Source: Alloyangia pacifica (GTDB taxonomy: Bacteria > Pseudomonadota > Alphaproteobacteria > Rhodobacterales > Rhodobacteraceae). Taken from it: a DNA stretch of 47,073 nt. Where the stretch lies: positions 1 through 47,073 of the forward strand of contig NZ_JAIVKX010000014.1 of NCBI RefSeq assembly GCF_020524285.1, given 5' to 3'. Within the stretch, counting starts at the first letter, position 1. Each line of letters opens with the position of its first letter. Below, piece after piece: positions 46,495-47,073 of the stretch. Under the pieces are notes generated by a model. The model saw nothing but the letters and a program-made list of their open reading frames with translations. It was not told where the DNA came from and ran no database searches. A program made the position numbers and the translations under genes.

Positions 46495-47073
46495 CTCGGC
46501 GGTGTGGCTGTAGGCGGAACGAAACGCGCCCTCGCACGGGCGCTCCCCTGAAGATGCATCGCAGGCGGCACAAGGCAAGGCGCCTGCGGCAAGAAAGTGG
46601 CGCAGTGGGGCGGTCTGGTCGCGTTGGCGGGGGCGGGCCGGGCTTGATGGTCGGGCTGTTCGTAAGCGGATTGGTGGCGGAAGGGCAGGGGGCGAGGACT
46701 CGCGCCCTTATAAGTGGAGGCCACGTGGCGCGCCTCTGCTGCTCATGTAGGATGGCCCTGCGGGGCTGCTGCGACTCGTCCGTTTCGGCCCGTGACTCGG
46801 GCGTTTTCCGGGCTCTTGGTGGATGGCTTTGTGGATAACCCTGTGGGCGCCGCAAGATGTGGGTTTTGGCCCCACCGGCGGACCCTGCGGAAAGTCCGCC
46901 GACCTGCGGGGATGCGCAAAAAATATGCGGGTCAACCAATTGAAATCGCGTGTCTTTCGAGGAAATTCCAAAAAACTTCGGCTTCCCCGGAAAAATCCGC
47001 TTGCAGGCCCCGGGGGGTATCCGTAAAAGGCCCCTCACCGGCGGCGCTGAGGCGCTGAGCGGGACGCCAGACG
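46495..47073. other. Gene-free right end
   Basis: No convincing gene. From 46915 to about 47010 the sequence is AT-richer and may be a promoter of a gene beyond the window. A perfect TGTGGATAA is described separately. Confidence 0.4.
46830..46838 (-). promoter_or_regulatory. Perfect DnaA-box sequence
   Basis: TGTGGATAA is the complement of TTATCCACA, the strong DnaA consensus. It is single, with no second box found nearby. Confidence 0.35.

Overview
The window is GC-rich and densely coded, and it reads as a chromosome segment of a marine alphaproteobacterium of the Rhodobacteraceae/Roseobacteraceae, possibly close to Salipiger or its relatives. That placement is inference. It rests on the SdhE, LdtR-like MarR, TAXI-TRAP, choline-O-sulfate and DUF1194 gene content and on the codon use. 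I saw no tRNA, rRNA, CRISPR array, insertion sequence, integrase or phage gene. Nearly all of it looks like vertically inherited core and metabolic DNA.

Left part (1-19.9 kb). The window opens inside a large secreted protein with repeated carbohydrate-binding-like modules. Next comes a protein that aligns by eye with vanadium haloperoxidases but has lost the metal ligands. A c-type cytochrome follows, with a near-perfect FNR-type box upstream, then a CsbD stress protein. A leftward group holds a HExxH lipoprotein and a DUF1194 protein. An orphan anti-sigma-like membrane protein, parE, an outer-membrane barrel and the translationally coupled thyA-folA pair follow. A two-gene rightward unit encodes an Asp-rich surface-type lipoprotein and a Slam-like (type XI secretion) outer-membrane protein. 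Then come gloA, a second DUF1194 protein, htpX, an LdtR-like MarR regulator, an xre-sdhE pair and aspC.

Middle part (19.9-34.4 kb). A LysR regulator is divergent from betC (choline sulfatase) and a BCCT carrier, a choline-O-sulfate osmoprotectant module. A small secreted protein, suhB with a textbook terminator, and a rhomboid protease follow. A 346-bp gene-free stretch carries four copies of a GTCCCC-N2-GGGGAC palindrome. A five-gene leftward operon then encodes a TAXI solute-binding protein, a fused TRAP permease, a universal stress protein, a class III aminotransferase and a BKACE (DUF849) enzyme. A divergent RpiR regulator has two small palindromes in the shared promoter region. Together these genes suggest import and breakdown of an unidentified amino acid through a beta-keto acid.

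Right part (34.4-47 kb). This holds macA-macB, a gamma-glutamyltransferase, a SAM-dependent methyltransferase of unknown substrate, and hupE overlapping a second membrane protein. It ends with a leftward signalling group: a short LOV photoreceptor with its reactive cysteine, a CheB-CheR-PAS-HWE hybrid kinase, and an overlapping single-domain response regulator. The last ~580 bp has no gene I can support.

The observations most worth following up are the lipoprotein/Slam pair, the degenerate haloperoxidase, the LOV-kinase-receiver cluster, the TRAP-aminotransferase-BKACE operon and the palindrome cluster.
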